The notes: generated by a model from the letters alone, not told the origin. A stretch of DNA of 64,000 bases from Pseudomonas sp. UBA5706 (GCF_002419965.1 NZ_DIHC01000016.1:334945-398944), one strand, 5' to 3'; positions 8,159-17,489 are shown, counted from the first letter of the stretch. A program made the numbers and translations.

Positions 8159-8977
8159 TTATTTAAAGCGGCGCTCGACCCCTTTTTCCACCAGCACCTT
8201 GGCCGAGATTTCCTCGACCGAAAAATGCGTGGAATTGATATTAGGGATGTTCTCGCGGCGGAACAGGCTTTCCACTTCGCGCACTTCGAACTCGCACTGG
8301 GCGTAGCTTGAATAGCGGCTGTTGGGCTTGCGCTCGTGGCGAATCGCGGTCAAACGGTCCGGGTCGATGGTCAACCCGAACAGCTTGTTGCGATGCTGTT
8401 TGAGCGCAGGTGGCAGTTGCAGGCGTTCCATATCGTCTTCGGTCAGCGGATAGTTGGCTGCGCGAATGCCGAACTGCATGGCCATGTACAGACAGGTCGG
8501 CGTCTTTCCGCAGCGCGAGACGCCCACCAGGATGATGTCGGCCTTGTCGTAGTAGTGGGTCCGCGCGCCGTCGTCGTTATCCAGGGCGAAGTTGACCGCC
8601 TCGATCCGTTCCATGTAATTGGAGTTGTGACCGATGGAGTGCGATTTGCCCACTGAATAGGAGGAGTGTGAACTAAGCTCCTGCTCGAGCGGGGCCAGGA
8701 AGGTCGAAAAAATGTCGATCATGAAGCCATCGGATGTCGCCAGAATCTCGCGAATGTCCTGGTTGACGATGGTGTCGAAGATGATCGGGCGAACCTCGTC
8801 TTTCTCGGCGGCCCTGTTGATTTGCTGCACCATGGCCCGTGCTTTCTCGACGCTGTCGATGTAGGGCCTGGTGAACTTGTTGAACGTAATGTTTTCAAAC
8901 TGCGCTAGCAGGCTCTGGCCAAGGGTTTCGGCCGTGATGCCGGTGCCGTCGGAGATAAAAAAAGCGGATCGTTTCAT
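8159..8977 (-). CDS. ppsR: PEP synthase regulatory protein (bifunctional kinase/pyrophosphorylase)
   Basis: A DUF299-family regulator that inactivates PEP synthase by ADP-dependent phosphorylation of a threonine and reactivates it by phosphate-dependent dephosphorylation. The 272-residue protein starts MKRSAFFISDGTGITAETLG, and GVSRCGKTP (residues 152-160) is the family's P-loop. It is transcribed away from its target ppsA, with 196 bases between the two starts; this divergent pairing is the normal arrangement in Pseudomonas and supports both assignments. Confidence 0.93.
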   Translation of the reverse strand: MKRSAFFISDGTGITAETLGQSLLAQFENITFNKFTRPYIDSVEKARAMVQQINRAAEKDEVRPIIFDTIVNQDIREILATSDGFMIDIFSTFLAPLEQELSSHSSYSVGKSHSIGHNSNYMERIEAVNFALDNDDGARTHYYDKADIILVGVSRCGKTPTCLYMAMQFGIRAANYPLTEDDMERLQLPPALKQHRNKLFGLTIDPDRLTAIRHERKPNSRYSSYAQCEFEVREVESLFRRENIPNINSTHFSVEEISAKVLVEKGVERRFK

Positions 8978-9173
8978 TTGCGCCTTGGGCCTTAAGCTGT
9001 TGACGATTGTTGGATATCATAGACCCGCTTGCGCGCCCAGACTTGCCGCATTCTAACGAGTTTTTACGCATCAGATTTAAAGATCCAGACCACACGCGCG
9101 ACGAATCCGTTTTTCCTGTGGTTCCAGCGCCAAAGCTTTTCCCAACAACAAATCGGTTAGTGGAGAGATCACC

Positions 9174-11549
9174 TTGGTAGAGTACGTAGTTTCCCTCGAT
9201 AAGCTCGGCAAACATGATGTTGAGCATGTGGGGGGCAAGAACGCATCCCTCGGCGAGATGATCAGCAACCTGGCGGGCGCGGGTGTCAGTGTCCCCGGCG
9301 GCTTCGCCACTACAGCTCAGGCCTACCGTGATTTTCTTGAGCAGAGTGGCCTGAACGATCAGATTCACAAGGCGCTCGATGAACTGGATGTCGACGACGT
9401 TAACGCGCTGGCCAGAACCGGCGCGCAGATTCGTCAGTGGATCATGGACGCTGAGTTTCCCGAGCAACTCAACGCCGAAATCCGCACCGCTTTCGCCGAG
9501 CTGTCGGCGGGCAACCCGGATATCGCCGTTGCCGTGCGTTCTTCCGCCACCGCAGAAGACCTTCCCGACGCATCCTTTGCCGGTCAACAGGAGACCTTCC
9601 TTAATATTCGTGGCGTGGAAAACGTGATCCGCGCCGCCAAGGAAGTCTTTGCCTCGCTGTTCAACGACCGCGCTATCTCGTACCGCGTGCACCAGGGTTT
9701 CGATCACAAGCTGGTGGCATTGTCCGCTGGCGTGCAGCGCATGGTGCGCTCTGAAACCGGCACGGCCGGGGTGATGTTCACCCTGGACACCGAATCCGGC
9801 TTCCGTGACGTGGTGTTCATCACCGGGGCTTACGGCCTGGGTGAAACCGTCGTCCAGGGCGCGGTCAACCCTGACGAATTCTACGTGCACAAAAATACCC
9901 TTGAAGCCGGTCGCCCGGCGATCCTGCGCCGCAACCTGGGCAGCAAGGCGATCAAGATGATTTATGGCGACGAGGCCAAGGCGGGGAAATCGGTCAAGGT
10001 CATTGATGTCGACGCTGCGGAGCGCTCGCGTTTCTGTCTGAGCGACGAGGAGGTCAGCAATCTGGCACGCCAGGCGATGATCATCGAAAAGCACTATCAG
10101 TGTCCGATGGACATCGAGTGGGCCAAGGACGGTGACGACGGCAAGCTGTACATCGTTCAGGCGCGCCCCGAGACCGTGAAAAGTCGCAGCTCCGGTAACG
10201 TCATGGAGCGCTATCTGCTTAAAGAGAAAGGCACCGTCCTGGCCGAAGGTCGTGCCATCGGCCAGCGCATCGGCGCGGGCAAAGTGCGGATCATCAAGGA
10301 CGTGTCCGAGATGGACAAGGTCCAGGCCGGCGACGTGCTGGTGTCCGACATGACCGACCCGGATTGGGAACCGGTCATGAAGCGCGCCAGCGCGATTGTC
10401 ACCAACCGCGGCGGCCGCACCTGCCACGCAGCGATCATCGCCCGCGAGCTGGGCATTCCGGCAGTCGTCGGTTGCGGTAATGCCACCGAGCTGCTCAAGG
10501 ACGGCCAGGGCGTGACCGTTTCCTGTGCCGAGGGCGACACCGGCTATATTTTCGAAGGTGAGCTGGGCTTCGATATCAAGCAGAATTCCGTAGATGCCAT
10601 GCCGGAGCTGCCGTTCAAGATCATGATGAACGTCGGCAACCCCGATCGCGCGTTCGATTTCGCCCAGTTGCCCAACGCTGGTATCGGCCTGGCACGCCTG
10701 GAGTTCATCATCAACCGCATGATCGGCGTGCACCCCAAGGCGCTGTTGAATTACCCCAACCTGCCACTGGACATCAAGGAAAGCGTCGATAAGCGCATTG
10801 CCGGTTACGATGATCCGGTCGGTTTCTATGTCGAGAAACTGGTGGAAGGGATCAGCACCCTGGCTGCGGCGTTTTCGCCCAAGAAGGTCATCGTGCGCCT
10901 GTCGGATTTCAAATCCAACGAATACGCCAACCTGATCGGCGGCAAGCTGTACGAGCCGGAAGAAGAAAACCCGATGCTGGGCTTCCGGGGCGCGTCGCGT
11001 TACATCAGCGAAAACTTCCGCGACTGCTTCGAACTGGAGTGCCGTGCACTCAAGCGCGTGCGTAACGAGATGGGCCTGACCAACGTAGAGATCATGGTGC
11101 CTTTCGTGCGTACCCTGGGCGAAGCGAGTCAGGTGGTCGACTTGCTGGCTGAAAACGGTCTGGCGCGGGGCGACAACGGCCTGCGCGTGATCATGATGTG
11201 CGAGCTGCCGTCCAATGCCATCCTGGCCGAAGAGTTCCTGGAGTTCTTCGATGGTTTCTCCATCGGTTCCAACGACCTCACACAGTTGACGCTGGGCCTG
11301 GATCGCGACTCCGGGATCATCGCGCACCTGTTCGACGAGCGTAATCCGGCGGTCAAGAAGCTGCTGTCCAACGCTATTCAGGCCTGCAACAAGGCGGGCA
11401 AGTACATCGGTATCTGCGGTCAGGGTCCTTCGGATCACCCGGACCTGGCACGCTGGTTGATGGAGCAGGGTATCGAAAGCGTTTCGCTGAACCCCGATTC
11501 GGTACTGGAAACCTGGTTTTTCCTGTCCGAGGAAGACGCTCCAAAATGA
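9174..11549 (+). CDS. ppsA: Phosphoenolpyruvate synthase (pyruvate, water dikinase)
   Basis: Converts pyruvate and ATP to PEP, AMP and phosphate, allowing gluconeogenesis from C3 acids such as the pyruvate produced by the prp operon. The 791 residues comprise the N-terminal ATP-grasp domain (GGKNASLGEM near the start), the phosphohistidine domain with GGRTCHAAIIAREL (His418 is the phosphorylated residue; Thr416 is the expected target of PpsR), and a TIM-barrel PEP-binding domain with the conserved Cys in YIGICGQGPSD. The start is TTG at 9174: GGAGAG lies 6 bases upstream and MVEYVVSLDKLG is the family N-terminus. A strong intrinsic terminator follows. Confidence 0.96.
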   Translation: MVEYVVSLDKLGKHDVEHVGGKNASLGEMISNLAGAGVSVPGGFATTAQAYRDFLEQSGLNDQIHKALDELDVDDVNALARTGAQIRQWIMDAEFPEQLNAEIRTAFAELSAGNPDIAVAVRSSATAEDLPDASFAGQQETFLNIRGVENVIRAAKEVFASLFNDRAISYRVHQGFDHKLVALSAGVQRMVRSETGTAGVMFTLDTESGFRDVVFITGAYGLGETVVQGAVNPDEFYVHKNTLEAGRPAILRRNLGSKAIKMIYGDEAKAGKSVKVIDVDAAERSRFCLSDEEVSNLARQAMIIEKHYQCPMDIEWAKDGDDGKLYIVQARPETVKSRSSGNVMERYLLKEKGTVLAEGRAIGQRIGAGKVRIIKDVSEMDKVQAGDVLVSDMTDPDWEPVMKRASAIVTNRGGRTCHAAIIARELGIPAVVGCGNATELLKDGQGVTVSCAEGDTGYIFEGELGFDIKQNSVDAMPELPFKIMMNVGNPDRAFDFAQLPNAGIGLARLEFIINRMIGVHPKALLNYPNLPLDIKESVDKRIAGYDDPVGFYVEKLVEGISTLAAAFSPKKVIVRLSDFKSNEYANLIGGKLYEPEEENPMLGFRGASRYISENFRDCFELECRALKRVRNEMGLTNVEIMVPFVRTLGEASQVVDLLAENGLARGDNGLRVIMMCELPSNAILAEEFLEFFDGFSIGSNDLTQLTLGLDRDSGIIAHLFDERNPAVKKLLSNAIQACNKAGKYIGICGQGPSDHPDLARWLMEQGIESVSLNPDSVLETWFFLSEEDAPK

Positions 11550-11590
11550 TGTAACATGCCGGCCCGTTTCGACGGGCCAGTCGGGTGAAG

Positions 11591-11621
11591 AGGGCGGCCT
11601 TGTTGAGTCCGCCCTTTTTTT
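11591..11621 (+). terminator. Intrinsic terminator after ppsA
   Basis: AGGGCGG (11591-11597) pairs with CCGCCCT (11609-11615), followed by a run of T. A second GC-rich hairpin, GGCCCGT-TTCG-ACGGGCC, precedes it at 11561-11578. Confidence 0.85.
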
Positions 11622-11711
11622 GCGACTTTTTCGCCTGCAAGGTTCAGCGCCGTGACAGCCATAGCGTGTTATCTCTGGCGATGCGTATTTTTCCAGTCAA
11701 GCAAGAGCAAT

Positions 11712-12704
11712 ATGCAAAGCAGCAGCCATCTATTTCCTGTGGCCTTGATCAGCGCCGAGCGACGTGGCGATCTGATCGAGGATGTGTACCGTCTCAAACC
11801 CGCTAACAGTCCGGACTTCACCGTAGAACTGGTCGTAACACGGCTTGGACGGGTGGCCATACCCGATGTGCGCGGCGTGCCGGTGATTCTGCTGCACGGC
11901 AGCTTTTCCAATCGACGGTTCTGGTATTCCCCCAAGGGCATTGGTCTGGGGCCGTATCTGGCTCGCGCCGGGTTCGATGTGTGGATTGCGGAAATGCGCG
12001 GGCACGGTTTGTCGGCACGCAACGAACGCTACCGGCACAACTGCGTGGCCGATTACGCGCGTTACGACTTGCCGGCGATTGCCGCATTCGTGGCCGAGCA
12101 AAGCGGGCAGGTGCCGCACTGGATCGGTCACTCTCTGGGCGGCACGACGCTGGCTGTAGCCTTGGGTGGCGGCTATCTCGACAGCACTCATGCCGCGTCG
12201 GTGGCGCTGTTCGGCAGCCAGGTCACACGCAGTTACTGGCCGCTCAAGGTCCCGCCGCTGGCATGGTTCGCTCGCATCGTGCTCAAGAGGTTCGAGCACG
12301 TGTCCGGTCCTCGCTTCAAGCGTGGGCCCGAGGATGAGCCGATGGGCGTAATACTGGAAAGCTTGCGCTGGCATGGGCTTTTTCGCCGTTTTGGTGACAA
12401 GAACGGTGACTGGTGGTCGGGCCTCAAGCAGGTCAATGTGCCGACGCTATGCGTCACCGCAACAGGGGATCATCAGGACCCGGAATGGGCTTGCCGTGAG
12501 CTGTTCGAGCAGTTTGGCTCCGAAGACAAGGATTTTCTCGTCCTGGGTCGCGATCATGGCTTCACTGAAGACTTCGATCATGTGCAGATGCTGGTGAGCA
12601 AGGCGGCCCAAGCCCAGGTCTGGCCCCGTGTTGCTAACTGGCTGAGCCTTCGGACGACGCCCGTACAGCCTGAATCAACGCTGAACATGTCGGCAACTCA
12701 TTGA
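11712..12704 (+). CDS. Alpha/beta hydrolase
   Basis: A hydrolase of 330 residues with the nucleophile elbow GHSLGG, an oxyanion-region LLHGSFSNRRFW, and a likely C-terminal Asp/His pair in TATGDHQDPE and GRDHGFTEDFDH. The start MQSSSHLFPVALISAERRGD is taken because it agrees with the Pseudomonas orthologue located between ppsA and rraA (as I recall it, PA1771 in P. aeruginosa); a longer reading from 11652 has no better ribosome-binding site. The substrate is unknown; an esterase or lipase-like role is possible. No signal peptide is seen, so it is probably cytoplasmic. Confidence 0.75.
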   Translation: MQSSSHLFPVALISAERRGDLIEDVYRLKPANSPDFTVELVVTRLGRVAIPDVRGVPVILLHGSFSNRRFWYSPKGIGLGPYLARAGFDVWIAEMRGHGLSARNERYRHNCVADYARYDLPAIAAFVAEQSGQVPHWIGHSLGGTTLAVALGGGYLDSTHAASVALFGSQVTRSYWPLKVPPLAWFARIVLKRFEHVSGPRFKRGPEDEPMGVILESLRWHGLFRRFGDKNGDWWSGLKQVNVPTLCVTATGDHQDPEWACRELFEQFGSEDKDFLVLGRDHGFTEDFDHVQMLVSKAAQAQVWPRVANWLSLRTTPVQPESTLNMSATH

Positions 12705-12950
12705 TCTTGAGCCTTGTAGCCGTTTCTATGTCGTAGGTGACTCGTTAAGCTATCCGCATGAGTGGAAATCGTAGGCAGTCCAGCGACAGCATGGCTCAGC
12801 ACTCGTCGGTCAGGTTTTTGTTCTATATAAAGGAAGCATTGGAATGCCCGACGCGGTCAGACAAGCGTCCATCGGGTTCACCGCAAGCGCAATCGCCCCT
12901 TGTATAACGATACCTTCCCTGACAGATGCCTTTACAGACAGGAGTACCCC

Positions 12951-13439
12951 ATGCACTACATCACTCCGGATTTGTGCGACGCCTACCCTGAGCAGGTCCA
13001 GGTAGTCGAGCCGATGTTCAGCAACTTTGGTGGCCGCGACTCCTTCGGTGGAGAGATCGTTACCCTCAAGTGCTTCGAAGATAACTCGCTGGTGCGCGAA
13101 CAAACCGAGCTGGACGGCAAAGGCAAGGTGCTGGTCGTCGACGGCGGTGGCTCCCTGCGCCGCGCACTGCTCGGAGACATGCTGGCGGAAAAGGCTGCAA
13201 AAAATGGTTGGGAAGGCATGGTCATTTACGGTTGCGTGCGCGATGTCGATGTCCTGGCGCAGACCGATCTGGGGGTGCAGGCGTTGGCCAGCCATCCGCT
13301 CAAGACCGACAAGCGCGGTCTGGGTGACCTGAACGTTGTGGTGAGTTTTGGCGGTGTGACGTTCCGCCCGGGTGAATATGTGTATGCCGACAACAACGGC
13401 ATCATCGTCTCGCCAAGCCCTTTGAAAATGCCTGATTGA
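12951..13439 (+). CDS. rraA: Regulator of RNase E activity RraA
   Basis: A 162-residue RraA/HMG-aldolase-family protein starting MHYITPDLCDAYPEQVQ, with ACAGGAG 7 bases upstream of the ATG. The ring-forming trimeric family binds the RNase E C-terminal region and inhibits mRNA decay in E. coli. The stretch VDGGGSLRRALLGDMLAEKA and the segment VIYGCVRDVD are conserved in the family. Some relatives are 4-hydroxy-4-methyl-2-oxoglutarate aldolases, so an enzymatic role cannot be excluded, but the location next to cmaX is the usual one for Pseudomonas RraA. Confidence 0.92.
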   Translation: MHYITPDLCDAYPEQVQVVEPMFSNFGGRDSFGGEIVTLKCFEDNSLVREQTELDGKGKVLVVDGGGSLRRALLGDMLAEKAAKNGWEGMVIYGCVRDVDVLAQTDLGVQALASHPLKTDKRGLGDLNVVVSFGGVTFRPGEYVYADNNGIIVSPSPLKMPD

Positions 13440-13476
13440 CCGGGCTTCCCGCTTATGCAAGACAGCAAGGATTCGA

Positions 13477-14472
13477 ATGTTCGACGAAGAAAACGCGCAG
13501 CGGGGGTTGGTACACGCCCTGGTACTGGATGGAAAAGGCGGGGCGCGTTCGATCGCTCGTACCGAACTCGAAAGCCTGGAACTGGAGCCGCATGAGAGCG
13601 TGTGGCTTCACTGGGATCGCAGCCATCCGCAGACTCAGACCTGGCTGCGTGAGGCCAGCGGCCTCAGTCAATTCGTCTGCGACCTGATGCTTGAAGAAAA
13701 CACCCGGCCACGGCTGTTGCCGTTACCGGAAAGCGAACTGCTGCTGTTTCTGCGAGGCGTAAACCTCAATCCCGGCGCCGAACCTGAAGACATGGTCTCG
13801 GTACGGATCTTCGCCGCAGCCCGTCAGGTGGTCTCTTTACGCCTACGCTCGCTGCGCGCGACCGACGAGTTGGTTAGCCTGCTTATGCAGGGCAATGGGC
13901 CGAAGACGGCTTCGGAGCTGCTGGTTTGCCTGGCGCAATTGCTCACCGACAAGGTGCAGGCAGTGGTTAGCGAGCTGACCGAACTGGTCGATGATATGGA
14001 AGAACGCATAGATGCCGACGAACGGTACATGCCCGAGCACGGCAACATGGTTCACATCCGCAGGAGGGCAGCGCGGATGCGTCGGTTTTTGGCGCCGCAG
14101 CGTGACATCTACGCGCAATTGACCCGCAGCAAGACGCCGTGGTTCGTCGAGGACGATGCTGACTACTGGAACGAGCTGAACAACAGCCTCACGCGCTATC
14201 TGGAAGAGCTGGAATTGACTCGCGAGCGGGTGGGGCTGGTGTTGGAGGCTGAAGATAGACGCCTCAGCGAGCGGATGAGCCGGACCATGTATCGTTTTGG
14301 CATAGTCACCGGGATTTTCCTGCCGATGAGCTTTCTGACCGGGCTGCTTGGCATCAACGTTGGAGGGATTCCAGGGTCAGACAATCCCCACGGTTTTGTC
14401 TTGGCCTGTGGTTTGATGATCGCCGTTGCGTTGGGGCAAATGTGGCTGTTCAAGCGTTTGCGCTGGGTGTGA
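13477..14472 (+). CDS. cmaX: CorA/ZntB-family divalent metal transporter CmaX
   Basis: An inner-membrane CorA-superfamily transporter of 331 residues: a long cytoplasmic N-terminal domain, then two transmembrane helices at the C-terminus (about residues 272-292 and 305-323). The signature that follows TM1 reads GINVGG (from residue 292) rather than the canonical GMN of CorA; the GxN form occurs in ZntB-like members. It is the first gene of the cmaX-crfX-cmpX-sigX set. In P. aeruginosa the orthologue is linked to the SigX/OprF envelope-stress unit. Whether it carries Zn, Mg or another cation cannot be read from sequence. Confidence 0.88.
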   Translation: MFDEENAQRGLVHALVLDGKGGARSIARTELESLELEPHESVWLHWDRSHPQTQTWLREASGLSQFVCDLMLEENTRPRLLPLPESELLLFLRGVNLNPGAEPEDMVSVRIFAAARQVVSLRLRSLRATDELVSLLMQGNGPKTASELLVCLAQLLTDKVQAVVSELTELVDDMEERIDADERYMPEHGNMVHIRRRAARMRRFLAPQRDIYAQLTRSKTPWFVEDDADYWNELNNSLTRYLEELELTRERVGLVLEAEDRRLSERMSRTMYRFGIVTGIFLPMSFLTGLLGINVGGIPGSDNPHGFVLACGLMIAVALGQMWLFKRLRWV

Positions 14473-14559
14473 AAAACAAAAAAATGCGACGGCCCAGGGT
14501 TTGGTGTGTGACTTCTGCAAAACGGTTTGCGTCTTTCAGTGACATTGCGTGAGGTGCCC

Positions 14560-14823
14560 ATGCACGACCCGTTTGAAGAATCACTGCGCGACATGCTTAA
14601 TTCGTCCTCCTCCAGCCGGGATGACGATGCTGTTCTGGGCCGTGTCCTGAAGACCGCCAACCGTCAGGTCGGTGCGGGGGACCTGTTTGGTTTGCTCGGA
14701 CGCTGCACCCAAGCGTTGATGATTGCCGTGAACAACGGCTCGGCTCACGTTTCACCTGTTTCCCGCCGAAAGGCGACGACTGCCGGTACTGCTTTTCCCG
14801 GTGCTCAAGATAAGGCTGATTGA
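14560..14823 (+). CDS. crfX: Small cmaX-cmpX linker protein CrfX
   Basis: A small 87-residue protein starting MHDPFEESLRDMLNSSSSSR, between cmaX and cmpX, exactly where Pseudomonas carries crfX, named for co-occurrence with the sigX region. It has an acidic Ser-rich N-terminus, one moderately hydrophobic stretch, GDLFGLLGRCTQALMIAVNNG, and a basic polar tail. No enzymatic motif or signal peptide is visible. The stop TGA at 14821-14823 lies 2 bases before the start of cmpX, so translation is probably coupled. The function is unknown. Confidence 0.8.
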   Translation: MHDPFEESLRDMLNSSSSSRDDDAVLGRVLKTANRQVGAGDLFGLLGRCTQALMIAVNNGSAHVSPVSRRKATTAGTAFPGAQDKAD

Positions 14824-14825
14824 TT

Positions 14826-15650
14826 ATGGAATTGGATCTCTGGACACAGAGCCTGGTCACCGCGATGACCGCGTTATGGACCAAAGTCGCAAACTTCATC
14901 CCGAATCTGTTCGGCGCTCTAGTGGTTGTTCTTCTGGGTTTCGTGGTTGCTAAACTGCTTGATACCCTGCTTTCCAAGCTGTTGGCAAAACTGGGTCTGG
15001 ATCGTCTAATGGGTGGGACCGGCCTTACCAAGCTGATCAGTCGTGCGGGCGTGCAAGTGCCTATTTCAACGCTGATCGGAAAGATTGTGTATTGGTTTGT
15101 ACTTTTGATTTTCCTGGTGTCAGCCGCAGAATCGCTGGGCCTTGAGCGCGTCTCGGCCACGCTGGACATGCTGGCACTGTACCTGCCGAAGGTATTTGGT
15201 GCGGCGCTGGTACTGCTGGTAGGGGTTTTACTGGCACAACTGGTCAACGGGATCGTGCGCGGCGCAGCTGAAGGTGTGGGGCTGGATTATTCGGCCGGGC
15301 TGGGACGTATTGCCCAGTGGCTGGTCATTATCATCAGTATTTCGGTGGCGATCAGTCAGTTGGAGGTCAAAACCGACCTGCTGAATCATGTCATCGTGAT
15401 TGGTTTGATTACCGTTGGTCTGGCAGTTGCATTGGCGATGGGCCTGGGCAGTCGAGAAATCGCCAGTCAGATCCTGGCAGGAATTTATGTGCGGGAGTTG
15501 TACCAGGTAGGGCAACAAGTGCGTATTGGAGAGGTCGAAGGGCAGATCGAAGAGATTGGCACGGTGAAGACCACCCTGCTGACCGACGAAGGGGAACTGG
15601 TGTCGTTATCGAACCGAATCCTTCTCGAGCAGCGAGTGAGCAGCCGCTGA
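14826..15650 (+). CDS. cmpX: Mechanosensitive-channel-like membrane protein CmpX
   Basis: An inner-membrane protein of 274 residues with four to five hydrophobic helices (starting near residues 20, 78, 115 and 165) followed by a short MscS-type beta domain (VREL-YQVGQQVRIGEVEGQIEEIG). It belongs to the small 'conserved TM helix'/MscS-like family. In Pseudomonas the cmpX product affects membrane homeostasis, and its loss induces SigX activity. The ATG at 14826 is used; a TTG two codons upstream overlaps the crfX stop and is less likely. It lies 89 bases upstream of sigX. Confidence 0.88.
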   Translation: MELDLWTQSLVTAMTALWTKVANFIPNLFGALVVVLLGFVVAKLLDTLLSKLLAKLGLDRLMGGTGLTKLISRAGVQVPISTLIGKIVYWFVLLIFLVSAAESLGLERVSATLDMLALYLPKVFGAALVLLVGVLLAQLVNGIVRGAAEGVGLDYSAGLGRIAQWLVIIISISVAISQLEVKTDLLNHVIVIGLITVGLAVALAMGLGSREIASQILAGIYVRELYQVGQQVRIGEVEGQIEEIGTVKTTLLTDEGELVSLSNRILLEQRVSSR

Positions 15651-15739
15651 ACCGGCAAATCTGCTAATGTATGCCGCCGCAAAATCCCGGCTGTTCCGGG
15701 TGGTGGCGGACATTTACCTGACTGTCGGCACGACCTGTT

Positions 15740-16330
15740 TTGAATAAGCCCCAACCGCCCTCACCGCGTTACGACCCCCACGAGCTCTCTGACGAGGAGT
15801 TAGTCGCGCGCTCGCATGCCGAGTTGTTTCATGTGACTCGTGCGTACGAAGAGCTGATGCGGCGCTACCAGCGGACCCTTTTTAACGTCTGTGCACGGTA
15901 TTTAGGGAACGATCGCGACGCTGACGATGTCTGTCAGGAAGTGATGCTTAAGGTGTTGTATGGACTGAAAAATTTCGAGGGAAAATCGAAATTCAAAACC
16001 TGGCTCTACAGCATCACGTACAACGAATGTATAACGCAGTACAGAAAGGAGCGTCGCAAGCGTCGGTTAATGGACGCTTTGAGTCTCGACCCACTCGAGG
16101 AAGCGTCTGAAGACAAGACGCCGACACCAGAAGAAAAGGGCGGACTTGATCGCTGGCTGGTGCATGTGAACCCGATCGATCGGGAAATTCTGGTGCTACG
16201 ATTCGTCGCAGAGCTGGAATTTCAGGAGGTCGCAGACATAATGCATATGGGCCTGAGTGCGACGAAAATGCGTTACAAGCGGGCACTTGATAAATTACGT
16301 GAGAAATTTGCAGGCGTGACCGAAACTTAA
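15740..16330 (+). CDS. sigX: ECF sigma factor SigX
   Basis: Extracytoplasmic-function sigma factor of 196 residues controlling oprF, fatty-acid synthesis and membrane-fluidity genes in Pseudomonas. The sigma-2 region contains LFNVCARYLGNDRDADDVCQ and the sigma-4 helix-turn-helix contains EFQEVADIMHMGLSATKMRY. The start is TTG at 15740, giving MNKPQPPSPRYDPHELSDEE, which matches the known SigX N-terminus; no ATG fits. No anti-sigma gene is seen next to it, as expected, since CmaX and CmpX occupy that neighbourhood. Confidence 0.96.
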   Translation: MNKPQPPSPRYDPHELSDEELVARSHAELFHVTRAYEELMRRYQRTLFNVCARYLGNDRDADDVCQEVMLKVLYGLKNFEGKSKFKTWLYSITYNECITQYRKERRKRRLMDALSLDPLEEASEDKTPTPEEKGGLDRWLVHVNPIDREILVLRFVAELEFQEVADIMHMGLSATKMRYKRALDKLREKFAGVTET

Positions 16331-16356
16331 CTCGGAGCAAATATCTCTAACGGGCA

Positions 16357-16404
16357 GGCAAGTTCTGATAGACTTGCCGATGAGTTGTCCCTCGATAGAG
16401 GGAC
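16357..16404 (+). promoter_or_regulatory. Tandem hairpins in the sigX-oprF intergenic region
   Basis: Two perfect 7-bp stems lie between sigX and oprF: GGCAAGT (16357-16363) with ACTTGCC (16372-16378), and GTCCCTC (16387-16393) with GAGGGAC (16398-16404) around a GATA tetraloop. Neither has a clear U-run. They may process or stabilise the oprF message, or partially terminate sigX transcripts. The oprF promoters must lie in or just before this stretch. Confidence 0.5.
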
Positions 16405-16436
16405 TGCTTTACAATCACCAGATGGGGATTTAACGG

Positions 16437-17471
16437 ATGAAACTGAAAAACACCTTGGGCTTGGCCATTGGTACTATTGTTGCCGCAACTTCGTTCGGCG
16501 CTCTGGCACAAGGCCAAGGCGCAGTCGAAATCGAAGGCTTCGCCAAGAAAGAACAGTTCGACAGCGCTCGTAATTTCAAAAACGACGGCAACCTGTTCGG
16601 CGGTTCTGTTGGCTACTTCCTGACCGACGACGTTGAATTGCGTCTGGGCTACGACGAAGTGCACAACGTTCGCAGCGATGACGGCAAGAACATCAAGGGC
16701 GCTAACACCGCTCTGGACGCTCTGTACCACTTCAACAACCCGGGCGACATGCTGCGCCCATACGTCTCGGCCGGTTTCTCCGATCAGAGCATCGGTCAGA
16801 ATGGCAGCGGCGGTCGTAACCGTTCTACCTTCGCCAACATTGGTGGCGGTGCGAAGCTGTACTTCACTGACAATTTCTACGCCCGTGCCGGCGTTGAAGC
16901 TCAGTACAACATCGACCAAGGTGACACCGAGTGGGCGCCTAGCGTCGGTATCGGCGTAAACTTCGGTGGCGGTTCGAAGAAAGTTGAAGCAGCACCAGCT
17001 CCAGTAGCTGATGTTTGCACCGACAGCGACAACGACGGCGTTTGCGACAACGTCGACAAGTGCCCTGACACCCCGGCCAACGTTACCGTTGACGCTGATG
17101 GTTGCCCGGCTGTTGCTGAAGTCGTTCGTGTTGAGCTGGACGTGAAATTCGACTTCGACAAGTCGGTCGTCAAGACAAACAGCTACGGCGACATCAAGAA
17201 CCTGGCTGACTTCATGAAGCAGTACCCACAAACCACCACCACTGTTGAAGGTCACACGGACTCCGTCGGTCCAGACGCTTACAACCAGAAGCTGTCCGAG
17301 CGTCGTGCAAACGCCGTTAAACAAGTTCTGGTTAACCAGTACGGTGTTGGCGCTAACCGCGTTAACTCGGTTGGTTACGGTGAATCCCGCCCAGTTGCTG
17401 ACAACGCAACCGAGGCTGGTCGCGCTGTTAACCGCCGCGTAGAAGCAAAAGTCGAAGCTCAAGCTAAGTAA
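16437..17471 (+). CDS. oprF: Major outer-membrane porin OprF
   Basis: Outer-membrane porin and structural protein of 344 residues. It has a signal peptide (cleavage probably after ...FGALA, residue 24), an eight-stranded beta-barrel N-terminal half (to about residue 180), a thrombospondin-type-3-like Ca-binding linker with paired cysteines (CTDSDNDGVCD and CPDTPANVTVDADGC), and a C-terminal OmpA domain binding peptidoglycan (VEGHTDSVGPDAYNQKLSER). It lies directly downstream of sigX, which drives part of its transcription in pseudomonads. A strong intrinsic terminator follows 20 bases after the stop. Confidence 0.97.
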   Translation: MKLKNTLGLAIGTIVAATSFGALAQGQGAVEIEGFAKKEQFDSARNFKNDGNLFGGSVGYFLTDDVELRLGYDEVHNVRSDDGKNIKGANTALDALYHFNNPGDMLRPYVSAGFSDQSIGQNGSGGRNRSTFANIGGGAKLYFTDNFYARAGVEAQYNIDQGDTEWAPSVGIGVNFGGGSKKVEAAPAPVADVCTDSDNDGVCDNVDKCPDTPANVTVDADGCPAVAEVVRVELDVKFDFDKSVVKTNSYGDIKNLADFMKQYPQTTTTVEGHTDSVGPDAYNQKLSERRANAVKQVLVNQYGVGANRVNSVGYGESRPVADNATEAGRAVNRRVEAKVEAQAK

Positions 17472-17489
17472 TTAGCCCGCGCTTTGCAG

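Noticed and set aside
8895..11438. 847-codon minus-strand frame opposite ppsA
   Set aside because: Antisense to a clear PEP synthase; its composition is that expected from the complement of a GC-rich coding frame.
16347..17462. 371-codon minus-strand frame opposite oprF
   Set aside because: Mirror of the strongly biased oprF codon usage; Val/Asn/Ala-rich with no family sequence.
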